This document shows positions 23,806 to 36,479 of a stretch of 64,000 nt of DNA, piece after piece; position 1 is the stretch's first letter; the number at the start of each line of letters is the position of its first letter. Source of the stretch: Anaeramoeba flamelloides (lineage: Eukaryota; Metamonada; Anaeramoebidae); assembly GCA_027625915.1 (NCBI GenBank), contig JANTQA010000032.1:11300001-11364000 (forward strand), written 5' to 3'. The position numbers were made by a program, and so were the translations under genes. The notes beneath the pieces were generated by a model. It was not told the origin of the DNA. It did no database searches and was given only the letters and a program-made list of their open reading frames with translations.

Positions 23806-24263
23806 TACAGTCTTTCCAAGTTTACCATAAAATTTTAAATAAAACACAATTGAGTTTTCAATTCTTTTTTTCTATTTTCAAAAAATTCGGAAATAAGAGT
23901 TATTATTCAAAAAAAAAATTTCAATAAATGAGCTATTATTCAATATTTTTGTAACATCAAAAAAAAAAATTTGAAGATTCATGAATCACTTTAAAATATT
24001 GTTCAAAAAAGGTATATTTTTAAAGATCAGCCAATATTGTTATTTTTTTTTGAGTTGTTTTGGACCAATAATTTTTAAGTGATTCATGAATCTTCAAATT
24101 TTTTTTTTTGATGTTACAAAAATATTGAATAATAGCTCATTTATTGAAATTTTTTTTTTGAATAATAACTCTTATTTCCAAATTTTTTGAAAATAAATAA
24201 TAAGAATAGAAAAATCAATTGTGTTTCAATTTAAAATTTTATCGTATCCTTGGAACGGCTGTA
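23806..24263. mobile_element. Near-palindromic foldback element, 458 bp, TA-flanked
   Basis: Left arm ~23806-23995 and right arm ~24075-24263 are reverse complements, with a loop of about 80 bp. Shared phrases include AATAAGAGTTATTATTC, AAATGAGCTATTATTCAATA and AAGATTCATGAATCACTT. Tips are TACAGTCTTTCCAAG and, inverted, TACAGCCGTTCCAAG, so it is related to the element at 6498-7014. It carries no genes. Confidence 0.85.
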
Positions 24264-25572
24264 ACCATTTAAGTTTTAAAGTTTTTTACAAATTTTCTTA
24301 GAAACTGTTATTTTATTATAATATGGAATTTGATTTTAATAAATAAAATTTTCTTGAAGATATTTTAGGAATTAGATAATTTTTATCCTCTAAATTCAAA
24401 ATGGATTGTTAAAATTTCAAATATGATTGATTTTTTATAATGATTCTTGTGAGTATGTCCTAATAATTTGCCATTTTGTTTTTTTTTTTACAATTGTTGT
24501 TTTAGTTGTTGAAATAGATGTAAAGTATACCATCAAAACAATTTAGAATTTGAACCTATTTTTTAAATCCCAAAATTCAGATATTTCCAAGATAAAAGTC
24601 AAAAAATAAGACCTCATCAAGATTTCATTTTATTATTTTTATAAAAAACAAATCCATAAACAACTATATTTTTTAATAATAAATCATTTTGCTATAAAAA
24701 GTTTATTAGAGTATCACATACAGGGTAATTTTGTTTTGAGTTGTAGAATTATCTTTTTTTTTTTTTTTTTTTTTAAATTTTTGGTACTTTTTCTTTGATA
24801 TTTTTATTTTGTAAAATCTAGAAAAAACTCAAAAAATTATGTTATAAATCACAATTTAATCATCTTTTGATCAAGGGTATTTTTTATTGTATTTATCATA
24901 TAATTTTAGCTTAAAAATGTCAAATAATTTTAACTATTTATTTTTAGATTGTAATTGTCTACTCTTCTTGGATTTTTTTTTTCATACGGATTGTTTGTTT
25001 TTATAAATCAAAAATTTATTCTAAAATATTATTAGACCAAGATTATTTTTTTGAAAAAAAATATAAATCATAAAAACCAATTAAACGAACTAAATAGTGT
25101 TCTTAAGAAGAGGAAAAATTAGTAAATTTCTAAAAGAATTATTTTTAGTATTTCAAACTTTAACATTTGGGGTAGAAAATCAGTGTTAATTTAAGTTTTA
25201 TAATTTTATTATTTCACAAATTCCTAAAAATTACTAATTTTTGATCATTGCTTTATTATAAAGGTAAAAAAAATTCGAATTTCTCCAGTTGGAAATAATA
25301 ATAAAATGAAAGTAAACAAAAAAAAGAAACAAAAAAATTTTTTTTTCAAATATTAAATGTGTAACTTTAAGATTAAAGTCATACATAAACTTACAACTTT
25401 TTGAAAAATAATGTTTTTTTTTGTTTTATCAATAAATTTACAATAAGAATATAAATGATTGGTTATTTTATTTTTTTTTTAAACTCTTCACTAATTAATT
25501 CACTTAGAATGTAAAAATTACATCACAGTATAACAAAACCCAATTCATTAAATCTATTACAATATAAACATA

Positions 25573-25610
<38 letters not shown>

Positions 25611-26923
25611 GAATTTTAATCAAAACTACAGCCATCTAAACCACTTTATATCTTCTAACCTCTTCCATTTATATAATGCCCATTTCTCTGCTACTATAAG
25701 GTACGAATAAGCATAAAAAACTCAAAGATAAAAAAATATATGGAGAAAAACAATTATTTAATTAATATTCCATATTTAACTTTGAAATTAAGCATTATAT
25801 CTTAACTTTGTTTTGTTTTAAAGGTCACCCATTATTTTTTCAAAAATCAATTATTTTTCTATTATTGACTCTTGAAGAATAAATAAGAAATAAGTAGAAT
25901 AAAATACATCAAGGAATAGTAGATATCGGTGAAAAGTAAATCCAATTTATTCAATATTATTTCTTAGAAATAAAAAATTAAAATTCTTGTAAACACAAAC
26001 TAAAAAAAACAAGAATATTTATTTTGATCTTGATTTTCATCCCCAAAGAAAATTACAATAGAAACCTCTATCTTTTCTCTACAGCCATTTTCACTTTCAC
26101 TCACTCAAAAAATAACCTATTTGTATCAGTAACTTTCGATCTTGCAAGAAAAAAAAATTTCAAATAATTTAGGTATTCAAAAAATAATCAAAAAAAAATA
26201 AATAATAGTGAAAAAATGATTATTATTATTCTATATCAAGTTAAATGTTTTAAATACAATAACCCATACGTTACACCTAGATTTGTTTAACTATGCAATG
26301 TTTTAGATTCATTTTTTTATTTTAAAGGTTATTTATTTTAATGATTACAAATATTAAATATAATCAAGAATAATATCTTCAAATATAAACATTTATTATG
26401 GTAGGATTTCTTCCTTAATGATATCTTTAAAAGCAATATTCTATAAGAATTTATTCTAAAAAGAACAAAAAATAAAAATAATACTTTTTTAGATTTCTAC
26501 AACTTATTAGTCAAAGTAATTTGATATTTTCAATTTCAGAATACTGTTGTTTTTTTTTATTCAACAAAACGATATTATCAATTAAATAATTTCTTATTCT
26601 ATAAGAAAGAATATTTCCAAGATAAAAAGAAAAAAGTGGAAGAAAAAAAAATATTTCTAAAAAAGAATATTATAAATTTTTTATTTCAATTAGTTTCGTG
26701 TATTTTTATTTGATCAATTCAAATAAAAAAATTAGGAAATAATCATTATTTTTTTATGAAATTATTTTGTTAAAATACCTTCAAATTTTTACTATTTCAC
26801 TTTTTTTTTACTCTTAATAAAAAAAATAAAAATATAAAAACAAAAAAGCAAAATATTTAATGAAAACAAAGAGATATAAATATTAAAAATAATAGCGAAA
26901 TATTTAATAATGATTAAATAATT
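24264..26923. other. Intergenic region without recognised genes
   Basis: Very AT-rich, with homopolymers and a TA microsatellite (25577-25606). No ORF, splice-consistent exon or inverted repeat that I can support. A mildly GC-richer patch at 25620-25710 follows the microsatellite. Confidence 0.6.
25577..25606. repeat. TA dinucleotide microsatellite
   Basis: About 14 tandem TA units. Confidence 0.9.
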
Positions 26924-29900
26924 TTATTTATATTCTTTCATTTTTTCACGAATTTCTTCAATACATTCGCTAATTTCTGGTCGATCTTCTTTATTAAATT
27001 TGAAACATCTTTTTATTAAATTTTGGAAAATGTTTTTTGGACCAACTGGTAATGTAGATCCTTTTAAGATATTTTCCCTTAGTTCTTGAACCTGTTTAAT
27101 GTTTCGAACATTTTTCCAAGGTATTTCTTGTCTCATTACTTCCCATATTATTACACCAAAGGCATAAATATCTAATTTTGTGGTTTTTCTTTCCTTTCTC
27201 CATTGCTCTGGTGGCATATAAGGAGGTGTACCCGAAATTTCGTCGGTTTGTTTTGAGGCTTCCACTGTTTTGGAAAGCCCAAAATCTGTAAGCAAAGCAC
27301 GCCCGTCCCCATCTAATAAAACATTTTGTGTTTTTAAATCCGAATGTACGATACCCTTTGAATGTAAATACTGAACGCCACAGGCTATGTCATAAAGCAC
27401 TTCCAATTTTCTCATGAGGGGGATTTTCTTTGCTAATTGCTTTTTGGTCCCGTGCACTAATCGGAATAAGTCTCCACCACTACAAAATTCTGAGACAATT
27501 CGCATATTTTTTGGATCAGCAGTGGATGCGCCATAAAAGCGCACAACATTTGGGTAATGCAAACTATAAATAAATGCTAATTCTGTTTTAAATTCTTCTA
27601 ATTGTGCCCTGCTCCACACTGTTTTATGTAATTTACCAATTGCTACTTTACACCCAATCCATGTCCCTAAATACACAGTTTTAAACCCTCCCTTCCCAAG
27701 CTCTTTACTAGTTATTAGCTTCTTGGGATCAATTTCTTGGTAACTTGAAGGATCAACCGTTTTTTTAATTTCATCCATATTTTTATCTAAAGAAATGTTT
27801 TCTTCATCAGAATGCATATTATCGTCCAATTTGGTAATTTGCATTATATTTGAAGAAAGATCTGGATGATATTTTTCTAAAATTTGTTTTGGAGTAGCAC
27901 CCTAATACAATAATATTAAGTATCAATTATTATTTTATTATATGATTTTATTTATTATAAATGTTCATTAAAAAAAAAAAATTGAAATTAAATTAAGAAT
28001 AAAAGAAATAATTAAAATGGTTAGAGGAATTAAGTGGGTGAATATTGAAATTTTTTTCGTTTTATTTATGATTATCAAATTAAAGTTTGAAATTTTTCAT
28101 TTTAAAAAGTTTTTATTTAAAGCACCTGTGTCAGTATATAAACAAAAACTCCTGATTTTGTCATTTTTTTTTTATTTTCACTTTTTTGGAAAGTTATTTT
28201 GCAATTTTTTTTCAAAAAAATTAGGAAAAAAATAAAAACAAATAAAGAAAAAAAATAATTTCATTGAAAGATCTCAATGACAAAACAAAAGTTACTTGGA
28301 ATGGAATAATAAACACTTGTAATTCCAAGTAAATTAGATCTTGAGCCAGAAAATAAAAAATTTATTATTTTTCCACACTTTTGTTCTTTTATTTTTTTCG
28401 ATTTATTTTTGGTACGTAATTGTTTTGGATTTTTTTTTTATTGTACGGCTTATAGTTGCTAAACACATTCGTGTCATTCAATTCAGTTTCCAAAAAAAAA
28501 CAATTGTTCTTTAATTTTTCGTTTCATGGACGAAAACTTCTTTAATTTTTCATTTATGAACTAAAATTACAACTTGTATTTTATTGTGCTTGAAAAATTC
28601 TTCCATTCGTAAATCTTGCAATGATGAATTGCCCCCCATTAATAATACTCTTTTTAATTCTCTGAATGTTTGAATCATTTTCTTCGTAACATAGATTACT
28701 GTTTTCCCATACTTGAAAAAAGACTTTTAAAAAAATGATTTTGAAAATCCGGATTTTTTTCTTTTATACTCAAAATATCCCTTTAAACTTTTAACTCAAT
28801 AGCAATTATATGACATTATAATTGGTGGAGATTTTAATTTAAATAAAAATAAAATACAAAAAATCATTATCCATAATTTTTTTATTAATAGAGAACAATA
28901 AACCAAATCCTATTAATAACAATATTGATTTTTTATTAACAAATAATAAAACCCAACACCAAAAAAATCAAAAAGTGTATATAATAAATTAAGTGGTCAC
29001 AATACGATACGAAATAAAATTTTTATAAGCCCCAAATGGGAAATTAAAAAAAAATTAGATCATTAAAAATACTTTTTTATTTGTGAGAAAATTTAATGAA
29101 TTCTTTGATCATAAAATATTAAATAAAAACAATTTTAAAAAATTTAAAAAACAATTTTTAAAATTAATAAAGAAAATGAAGAATTATTTATTTCAATTAA
29201 TAATTTATTTATGGATAATAAATAATTTATTTATGAATAATAAATTAATTTCTCAAATTAAACAAATAAATTCCCAAAAAATCGTTCAAATTAAAATATC
29301 AAATTAATATTTAGTTTGAATTTAATCGAAAATATTGGAAATTAATAAATAAAATTAGAATATCTCCAACAAAAATTATTTTAAATAATAAAAATTTAGA
29401 AAAGACTTATTTTAATTATTGTCAAGAGATTAGTAAAAAAACCTGAATTAAAAATCATCAAATTAATTAAAGATTATTATTTTAATAAATTTGAAGATTT
29501 AAAACTTATAAGAAACAAAAGTTGTTTTTTCTCTAGAAAATATTTATGATTTAATAAAATATCAAAAGAATAAATCAGCAAAATATTTTGATAAAATTCA
29601 ATTTTTCAAATTGATTCCCATAAAAAAAAGAATATCTACTTTTTTTCTAAAATTTCAAAAAATATTTCTAAATTGGATTGATAACCCCAGTGAAGAAAGA
29701 ATTAAATTTATTAAAGAAAGAAATATTTTATTTATTCACAAAGCTGAGGAAGAAAAAATTCCTTTAAATTGTAGATTTATCTTAATTAATAATACGTTAG
29801 CTAGATTTTTTTAAAAACTCATTTATTAAGGAATAAAGGATTCTTGGAATCTAGTATCAGATTCTCAATTTGGATAAAAAAAAATTAGATACAGAAATAG

Positions 29901-32900
29901 AAGTTCTAAATTTATTATTTAGACTTATAAAACTTAAAATTTAAACTCAAAAATATAGTATTTTTTATTTTCACAGTAGATATGAAAAAATGTTTTGATA
30001 CAATTATTCAAATATTTTGGTTCATCAGACTCTCGGTAAATATATTAATTATGAAAAAATCAAAAAATTTGTTACAAAAATTTTATAAAAAAGAAGGAAT
30101 ATGAGTTTATCAAGGAGATCCTCTTTCCTCTTTAATGTTTGGATTTATCAACCAATTTTTTTAATTGAAAAAATAAAATATTTAGTTTAACATGTTCAAA
30201 TGTTTGTAGATGATTTAGTTTTAATAATGAAAGTGCTAATTTCAGAAATTGACAAAAAATTAATTATAATTTATAAAATTATACAAGAATTTGAAACAAA
30301 TACCAATATTGATAAAAATTTAAAATCAAACGAATTATCTGAAATAAAATATTTCGGAATTTGGCTTGAAAAAGAGAAACATTTACAAAAAAACTTCAAA
30401 AAAGTATAAGAAAATTTTAAAAAAATCAAAATGATATTTATACAGCAAAATGTGTACCTGATGGATTACAATGAAAAATGTTCAAATTAATATGCTTTAG
30501 TCAGTTATTTTATTGATTAGTCATCTTTAATTTAATTCAAAAAAATTTCAACATGATAGATGTTTGGATAAATAAAAAAAGTCATGAATTTTTTTAAAAA
30601 TTAATTCACACTCTTCATGATTTATTTATTATAAAACTGAAGCAAAAATTGACCAAGTAAGAATTTCAATTTATAAAAGAAGATATAAACTTGGAAAGAA
30701 ATTAGAAATTCTTGGTTTTGAAATTATATCAAAAAATTTAAAATTTTCAAAAAAAGATTATGAAAATCTCAATTGGGAAATAGAAAAATTAAAATTATTA
30801 AATAAAAATACAAACCAATTTAGAGAAAGTTTAATAATCAATATCTCTGGGTGGAAAGGTCATGAATATTTAAAAATTATTAGATATAATAACAATATAA
30901 AGAAATAGTCGTGTTTATAGTGCCGCCGAGTGATGTCAATTGCCTAAATTTTTTTTAATTATTGAAATAAACCGAAAATTAAATAAACTTTCTATTTATT
31001 TCAAAAATTTAAAAAAACCTCACGACACGTGCAATAGAGCGCCGTAGGGTGCCGTAGGGTGCCGTCAAGTGCCTAGGTTTTTTTTTAATTTCAGAAATAA
31101 AAAGAAAATTTCAGAAATTTTCGATTTATTACTAAAATTAAAAAAAACCTAACGGCGGTTTTCTTGAGGTTTTCGGTTTTATTGGTAAAATCTATTGATT
31201 TTCGTTAGGTTTTTTTGAGTTTTCTATTTTATTTGGAAAATCAACTGATTTTCGTTAGGTTTTTTTTACTTTTAGAAATAAACCGAAAATTTTAATAAAT
31301 TTTTGGTTTATTTCTAACGTAAAAAAAAACCTAGAACACTTCACAAATAAACAGAAAACTCAAGAAAAGATAACGGCAGTTTTCCAGAATTTAAAAAAAA
31401 TTGAGTATTAAATCAAAGATTTTATTCAATTATTTTGAATTCTGGAAAACCTAACGGTTGTAAGAGGAAATTAATTTCCTCCCTTCAAAATAAAAAAAAA
31501 AAAAATTTGATATTTTTTTTGTTTTTGTTTTTAAGGGTCTAGTCATTTACCATGAAAATGCACCATACTCGAGGGGTAACCTGAGACCAAAAAGGGTATT
31601 GTGAAATGGCACTTCTTTTGGTTGACAAAATTCAAATAACAAAAAAAAAAAATTCCATTGCATCTCTTTGACAAAAAATTCAACAAATAAAAATAAGTTT
31701 GAAAGAATTCTCAATTTCGAAAAAATCAAAATTTAAAAAAAAATTCGTATTTTCTCATTTTCTTTTTCAAATGAGGTTAAATTTCTTTAATTTAAAACAA
31801 ATTGCTTTCTTGTATTTCGCAATCAATTTTATTCGATTTAATCTGATTTGTGGTTATTTTGTAACCCTCTAAATTTGACCAAGTAAGGATTATGTAATAT
31901 TCTTTCAATAAAAATAACTCATTTGAAAAAAGAAAAAAAAGAAAAAAAAAGTCACCCAGATCTCAAAAAGCGCCAAAGAGCGACACTTCAAAACTGACAG
32001 AGTTGTTTTCAAAATTGTAATTCACAACCATTCTAATTGGAAATTGAGTGTCGCTCTTTGGCGCTTTTTTCTAAAAATGTCCTCATTTTTGGTTGTTGAT
32101 TTTTGGAGATCGATCGTACACCATAGGTTGGTTGGTTTTTGATTGGTTTTAGGTCCTCAATAAAATTACTAAAAAGTTTTTTTCCATTTCAGAATAAAAA
32201 ATTTCACCGTAATGACTCGACCCTTAATGTGATTTTTTTGGGATTTTTGTAAAATATTGATATTTGTACATTATCAACATATGTAGACAATTTTTTTTTT
32301 TTTCACAATCAGCTTGAAAATGAAAAATATTGTTTTAGCCAAGCGAGACACTTCGTTTATTATGACTTGTTTTTTAATCATGGTTTAAAATGGCTGATAT
32401 TAGTAAAGCAAATTTATATTATTTTTAATTTCCCATTAATTTTTTCGAAAAATAAATATACTTGGTTAGGAATAGAACCAAGGTAAGGTGTTTTGAAGTC
32501 AAATTACCACCCTGAAAAAATCTTCAAATGTCTAAAATCTACAAATGTATCAAGAAATTACCCTCAGCAGTTTTTTTTTTTTATTTTTGGAAATTTCTAA
32601 TAAAAAAAAAAAATGATGATATTTTTTGATATAGCTGTTTTAAAATGAGAGGAACTTTTTTGAATTGTAAGCATTAAGAGTGACAAAGAAATCATGAAAA
32701 ACCTGGGGATGAATAATATTGGCTTCATATATATTTGTCATTTTAATTCTGTTTATTAGATTATAAGTTCATTTTGGTTTAATAATTTGACATTTAGGTT
32801 AATTTGACACTTAGTTTATTGTTAATTTGCTTTGGGGGTTTGTTCCTGAATCTTGATCGTTATATCTAATTTTTCATCAATTTTTCAAATAAGATTTGGA

Positions 32901-34662
32901 ATTAATTCTTGAAAATTTCAATTTTATATCATTTTCAAATTTGGTTTTATATCAATAAGAAGAGAGCTTATGAATAGCACTCAAGAAATAATATGATTTT
33001 TTATAAAGCGATATTATATCGGAAAGTTGTAATAATTGTGAGACATGAATTGATCAAAAAATGAATTTTTGCATATTTTCACGTTTCTTTGGTTTCTGTG
33101 AGATCTGAAATATCTCAGATTTCTGGTGATCTCTGAAATATCTGTGATTTCTGTTACTTTCTCGTAATCTTTATAATTCAAAAAAGTTCCTCACATTTTT
33201 GATACTACTAAATTGAAATTTATGTTTGGAAATTTTTACTTGATTTTCCTTTTTGAAATTATTCTGATCAAGCTTTGAATAAAGTATTTTATGAAGTCAA
33301 GTGCTAAGAAACTCTGTAAAATTAGTTGTTCTTCAAATTTTTCTTTGTTCTGTACTGTTTGATAAGAAACAGTTCGAAGATTTATAAAAATGGATATTGA
33401 ACTAAAAATTTTTTGAAATTTATTAGAATTTATCAGTATCCAACAATTTTTTATTTCACAACAACATTGAAACAATATGTTATATTTTTTGTATTGAAAC
33501 GTTAAATAAGGTTTTGTCTTTGTAATTGTTGGACTAACAGTATTAATTGTCTTAGTAATGTGTTGATATAAATTTTTCTCACAGCTTTTGTAAATTAGAT
33601 AGAACTTAAAATACTAGCATAGATAACTCACATGGTACTTTTTTTTATTGGTTTTAAGACATTCTTTTTACAAAATAAAGGTTTGAATCTTTGATCGGTG
33701 CAAAGAAAAAGAAAAAGAAAAAAAAGAAAGAGTAAAATAATAAAGGAGAAAATAATTTTTTTTTGAAGGGAAAATCTTGTAGAACAACAAAAAAAAACGA
33801 TTAAACTAATATCAGGCGTTTTTTTTTTTTTCATTTTGATAATTGAATTGTTTTTGGTTGTTTAAAAAAAAAAAGAAAAATAAATAAATTGTATTGTTTT
33901 TGTGTGATTTTCAAGAATGTGATTTACCTTGAAATTTTTTTTATCACCATCTGCGCCTCTGTCTTTAAGAAAGGAAATTATTTCCAAATTCGGATTCTTA
34001 ACTGAACAAGCATAAAAAAGTGGTGTGTTTCCAAAATAAAAATCGGGTTTATCGACTTGGGCACCTTTTAGAATAAATTCTTGAACGACTTCAATTTTTT
34101 GTTTAGGTCGAGTACAATAAATGTGTAAAGGAGTTAGTCCCTTATCGTTTGCAATGTTTACTGGTGCTCCCAGTTCTGTCAAAATTTCCAACTCTTCTTC
34201 ACCTGGATCTGCTAAGCATATCATATGAAGAACACCAACATTTTTGGGAGTAGTGACTTTCACGTTTGCACCTGCACTCGTGAGGTAAGTTAAAAGTTGG
34301 CTGTTACAATTTTTCCAACAAAGGTAGTGTAGCGGGGTAAACGACAATTCGTTTTGGGAATTAACATTTGCTCCTCCATCAACCAAGATCTTCAAGAGCG
34401 GAACGGTAGCCCCATTAAGACAGAGAAGATGAAGTGGTGTGTTTCCGTAAAAGTCACGAGCTTTTAGAGAGTACCCTGCAGTTATTGCGCTTTTTAGCAT
34501 TTCTTTGTTTAATTTTTTTCGTGAACACAAGAGATGAAGTGCTGTTTGTTGGTTTTTTGGTGTGAAAAGTTTGACACTAAAAGAGGTAAGTGCTTCCTTG
34601 ACGGCGTTTACATCTCCTTCTTGAAAAACTTTAATTAATTTTGGTTCAATGCTATTAGTCAT
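26924..34662 (-). CDS. Ankyrin-repeat TKL-type protein kinase, two exons, atypical ATP-site lysine
   Basis: Exons are 34662-33928 and 27901-26924, about 570 aa. Exon 1 has roughly six ankyrin repeats (for example FYGNTPLHLLCLNGATVPLL, KGLTPLHIYC, YFGNTPLFYACSV) and stops inside the last: RGADGDKKNFK, then GTAAAT. Exon 2 begins after TATTAG with GATPKQILEKYHPD, completing the ankyrin repeat in phase 0. The kinase domain has GKGGFKTVYLG (residues ~314-324), KVAIGKL, IVHSDLKTQNVLL, TDFGLSK, GTPPYMPPEQW and DIYAFGVIIWE. Architecture and motifs fit TKL/TNNI3K-like signalling kinases. Oddities: the usual VAIK lysine is Gly (codon GGT) with Lys only at the next position, and HRD is HSD; the catalytic Asp, Asn and DFG remain. 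It may be a weak kinase, may use the neighbouring Lys, or may be a pseudokinase. Confidence 0.9.
28790..30909 (+). mobile_element. Decayed LINE (non-LTR retrotransposon) with APE endonuclease and RT remnants
   Basis: Translated on the plus strand it shows IIIGGDFNLNKNK (APE motif GGDFN, ~28816), NNNIDFLLTNNKTQ (iDfilT, ~28918) and KLSGHNTIRNKI, where the usual SDH is SGH (~28988). RT marks follow: VYQGDPLSSLMFGFIN (~30108), MFVDDLVLIMK (FxDD catalytic motif, ~30200) and IKYFGIWLEKEKHL (YlGv.l, ~30345). Many in-frame stops and frame changes separate these blocks, so it is inactive; the longest open pieces are 67-75 codons. The last block, INISGWKGHEYLKIIR, ends at 30909, followed by the hairpin array and an A-rich run at 31490-31505 that could be its 3' UTR and tail. 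It lies antisense inside the kinase intron. Confidence 0.85.
30911..31470. repeat. Array A of tandem hairpins with CGTTAGG / CCTAACG borders
   Basis: At least four hairpins of about 60-90 bp follow one another. Examples: GCCTAGGTTTTTTTTTAATT to AAATTAAAAAAAACCTAACG (31069-31158), TTCGTTAGGTTTTTTTTACT to ACGTAAAAAAAAACCTAG (31252-31333), and GTTTTCCAGAATT to AATTCTGGAAAAC (31380-31450). They are separated by GC-richer spacers built from GTGCCGTAGGGTGCCGTA. Loop sides contain AATAAACCGAAAATT and its complement. A related array lies at 54470-54965. It is noncoding. It directly follows the LINE relic and may be its structured 3' UTR. Confidence 0.75.
31965..32069. repeat. Palindromic element, 105 bp, perfect 23-bp arms
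   Basis: AAAAAGCGCCAAAGAGCGAC (31965 onward) is mirrored by GTCGCTCTTTGGCGCTTTTT (32050-32069). The full arm is 23 bp with no mismatch and the loop is about 59 bp. The GC-rich core stands out from the AT-rich intron around it. Confidence 0.85.
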
Positions 34663-35401
34663 GCTTCAAAAGAAAACAGAAGAAACAAAGTTTTTTAAAA
34701 AATGAAATATTCCATTTCAAGACACAAAAGCACGATCAAATTTTTTTTTTGTTTGGTCCTGGTTCTTTAAAATTCAACTTCTACTCTGAAAAGTTTTATT
34801 TTTTTAAAAAACCAATCACAGAGATCTTTTGACTGTGATTCGCATTTTTGAGAAAAAAAATCAATCCATAAAAATAATAATATAATAGGGTTTTTGATTC
34901 AAAAATATGTTTAATATTTCGAGTAAATACATACACAAAAATTTAGAAAAAACAATTGGTTATGAATTGTTCTTAAATTCGGTTCTACATTTATATTTTC
35001 AAAAAAAATTGTATTAGGATTTTTAATTCCAGAAAAGTAGTCAAATTTTATTTTTCTAATATTTTTTTTTTCTTATTTTTCTTTTTATTTCCATACAAAC
35101 CCCCAAACAACAATTACAAATAAACAAAAAGAAACAAATTAAACAAAAATTTCAAATATAAATAATTTTACGAAATCTGAATTTTAATTGATAACATTCA
35201 AAAAATTGATTTTTTTCAGGAATTTTTTATTACTTAGATTTTCTTTTTCATATCAAATTGGCTTTAAAATTTTTAAAAATGGGTAGTAATTCAATTTCAT
35301 TTTGAGATATCTTTATTAATCAGTAAAATATATGCAAAATAAATTAAAAAAAACATATTTTTTTTTAACTAACATTTTCTAATAAAAATCAATTTGACAA
35401 T

Positions 35402-35640
35402 TTTTTTATGAGACGGGTAAACTAAAAAACTAAAACCCTGTACATAACTAAAATAGTTTAAAGAATAACAATACTGATACAGTTTCATACAATTTGTTGA
35501 TGATTTTATTTTACAAACTCTAACATTTCTTTTCATTTCTTTTCATTTCTAATTGTTTTCATTTCTTTTTTTCCAGTTTCTTAATCTGTTTCCTCTGATC
35601 TGGAAAATTTTTTTGATGTGATTGAAAGAATTTTAATATT
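35402..35640 (+). repeat. Partial MITE family M1 copy (left half)
   Basis: Shares the order of blocks in the left half of copies A and B: ATAGTTTAAAGAATAACAAT, then a Phe-type T-rich run ending TTTCCAGTTTCTTAATCTGTTT, then TCTGGAAAATTTTTTTGATG. The right half and its TIR are not found, so it is truncated. Confidence 0.5.
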
Positions 35641-36479
35641 GTATTTGTTAAAAGAAAAATCAAAGACATTTTTTTTTAAAATTTTGCATTTTTTTTCTGA
35701 TTTAATAATTTAATTAATTAAATAAACACAAATATTTTTTTCTCGCTTTTCATTTATTTTGAAGTTATCATTTCATGTTTGGTAGTTTATCTCTCTCAAT
35801 TTCAGATTTATTTATTTATCGATTAATTTTTTTATATTATTTATTTTTTTAGAAAATATGAATTAAATCAAATATAATGAAAAAATTATTTCTTTTTGAT
35901 TTCCATTTTTTAATTTTTTTTTTTTTTTCTATCACTTGGATTAATATGAAAAAAGTAATCTTTTTATTAAATTTAAAGTATTTCTATTAATTAGTTGGTA
36001 TTTAGAAATAACCTTTCAAATTGATTTTTTTTAAGAAGCTAGTTTCAAAACTTCCAAAAAGTGTATTAAGGAAAAAAATTTTTTAACTTTTTTTTTAATT
36101 TTTTTTTCAATAAATAGTATCAACAAAAAAATCAATAAAAATTTTGCATTATTTAAGGGAGGAGTTATTATTGCCTCTTATATGCCCAAAAAAATCAATA
36201 AATTATTGTTCATCAAAATTGAATTTGTGAATAATTTAAGTGGAAAAAATTTTATTATGAATACTAACTCTACATAAAAATTAAAAATTTAAATATGTTA
36301 TTTATGAGGAAAATATCACTGGTATAAATCCAATTGAAAAAAAAATGATACAAAATATAATATTACCATTCAAAAAATATTTAATAATCGGTTCTTTAAC
36401 ACTATTAAGAATACTATTCAATATATTTTTTAAAAAATATTGCTTTTATTTATTCAAAAAAAAAACCTAAGTAGTTGAT

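Larger units (their letters stand above)
27902..33927 (-). other. Giant intron (6,026 bp) of the ankyrin-kinase gene
   Basis: Runs from GTAAATCACATTC (33927) to TATTAG (27902). It contains a decayed LINE on the opposite strand (28790-30909), a hairpin array (30911-31470) and a palindromic element (31965-32069). The other ORFs inside it (28017-28235, 31547-31729, 33236-33475, 33628-33834) look like intron noise. Confidence 0.85.

Noticed and set aside
25560-25720. TACAGCC-like tip near 25628 considered as a MITE end
   Set aside because: No matching inverted end was found within 2 kb.
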